Shown here: in pieces, positions 5,716-5,752 of the stretch | Layout: every line of letters starts with the position of its first letter | Position numbering within the stretch: position 1 is the first letter of the stretch | NCBI GenBank assembly: GCA_905373565.1 | Contig: CAJPTT010000166.1 | Location: 1-5,752, forward strand | Direction: 5' to 3' | DNA: 5,752 bases | Origin: an uncultured Treponema sp. | GTDB taxonomy: Bacteria; Spirochaetota; Spirochaetia; Treponematales; Treponemataceae | Notes under the pieces: generated by a model | What the model saw: only the letters and a program-made list of their open reading frames with translations | Told to the model about the DNA's origin: nothing | Databases searched by the model: none | Translations under genes and position numbers: made by a program

Positions 5716-5743
5716 AATAACTTCTAAAGATTTTTTAGTTATT
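5716..5743. repeat. AT-rich inverted repeat upstream of the ygeY promoter
   Basis: aataact (5716-5722) and agttatt (5737-5743) are exact reverse complements around a 14-base, T-rich middle. They sit directly upstream of the -35. On the + strand a T5 run (5748-5752) follows at the window edge, so it could be part of a terminator for something not seen here. It could also be a binding site next to the promoter. The stem has only one G-C pair, so RNA folding would be weak. Confidence 0.35.
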
Positions 5744-5752
5744 CTGATTTTT

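Overview
The window looks like chromosomal DNA of a host-associated spirochaete, most likely a Treponema of the oral or gut type. This is an inference. It rests on a short bactofilin followed by a periplasmic TPR protein and an unusually long MtaB-type enzyme, on a ygeY-ygeW pair typical of anaerobic amino-acid and purine fermenters, and on coding DNA of medium GC set between AT-rich spacers. No rRNA, tRNA, CRISPR, insertion sequence, phage or plasmid feature is visible. Five complete protein genes fill nearly all of it; the longest gene-free stretch is about 216 bases.

Left half (+ strand, 1-2816). A 134-base AT-rich region carries a two-copy 18-base tandem repeat, a good outward-facing (- strand) promoter candidate, and a weaker promoter for the rightward genes. 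Three co-directional genes follow: a bactofilin (135-497), an exported TPR-repeat protein (511-1149, GTG start) and a radical-SAM tRNA methylthiotransferase of the MtaB group (1206-2816). The MtaB protein carries about 95 extra residues in two blocks.

Middle (2817-2978). A convergent spacer holds two strong stem-loops in tandem, with a smaller hairpin across the mtaB stop codon. It probably ends transcription arriving from both sides.

Right half (- strand, 5752-2979). ygeY (M20-family metallohydrolase) is followed 11 bases later by ygeW (knotted carbamoyltransferase). The ygeW ribosome-binding site touches the ygeY stop codon, so the two are a two-gene operon. In other bacteria these genes sit in anaerobic purine/ureido-compound degradation clusters and are flagged as selenium-metabolism-linked families. 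The likely joint task is to strip ureido (carbamoyl) groups from a diaminopropionate-type intermediate and recover carbamoyl phosphate. The operon has a perfect-consensus sigma-70 promoter (TTGACA, 17 bases, TATAAT).

The least explained item is the roughly 140-base leader of that operon. It can fold into three hairpins. The 5' arm of the first can pair with two identical 7-base targets: its own hairpin partner, or the ygeY Shine-Dalgarno/spacer. That is the layout expected of a translational switch, and it is the best candidate here for an undescribed element.
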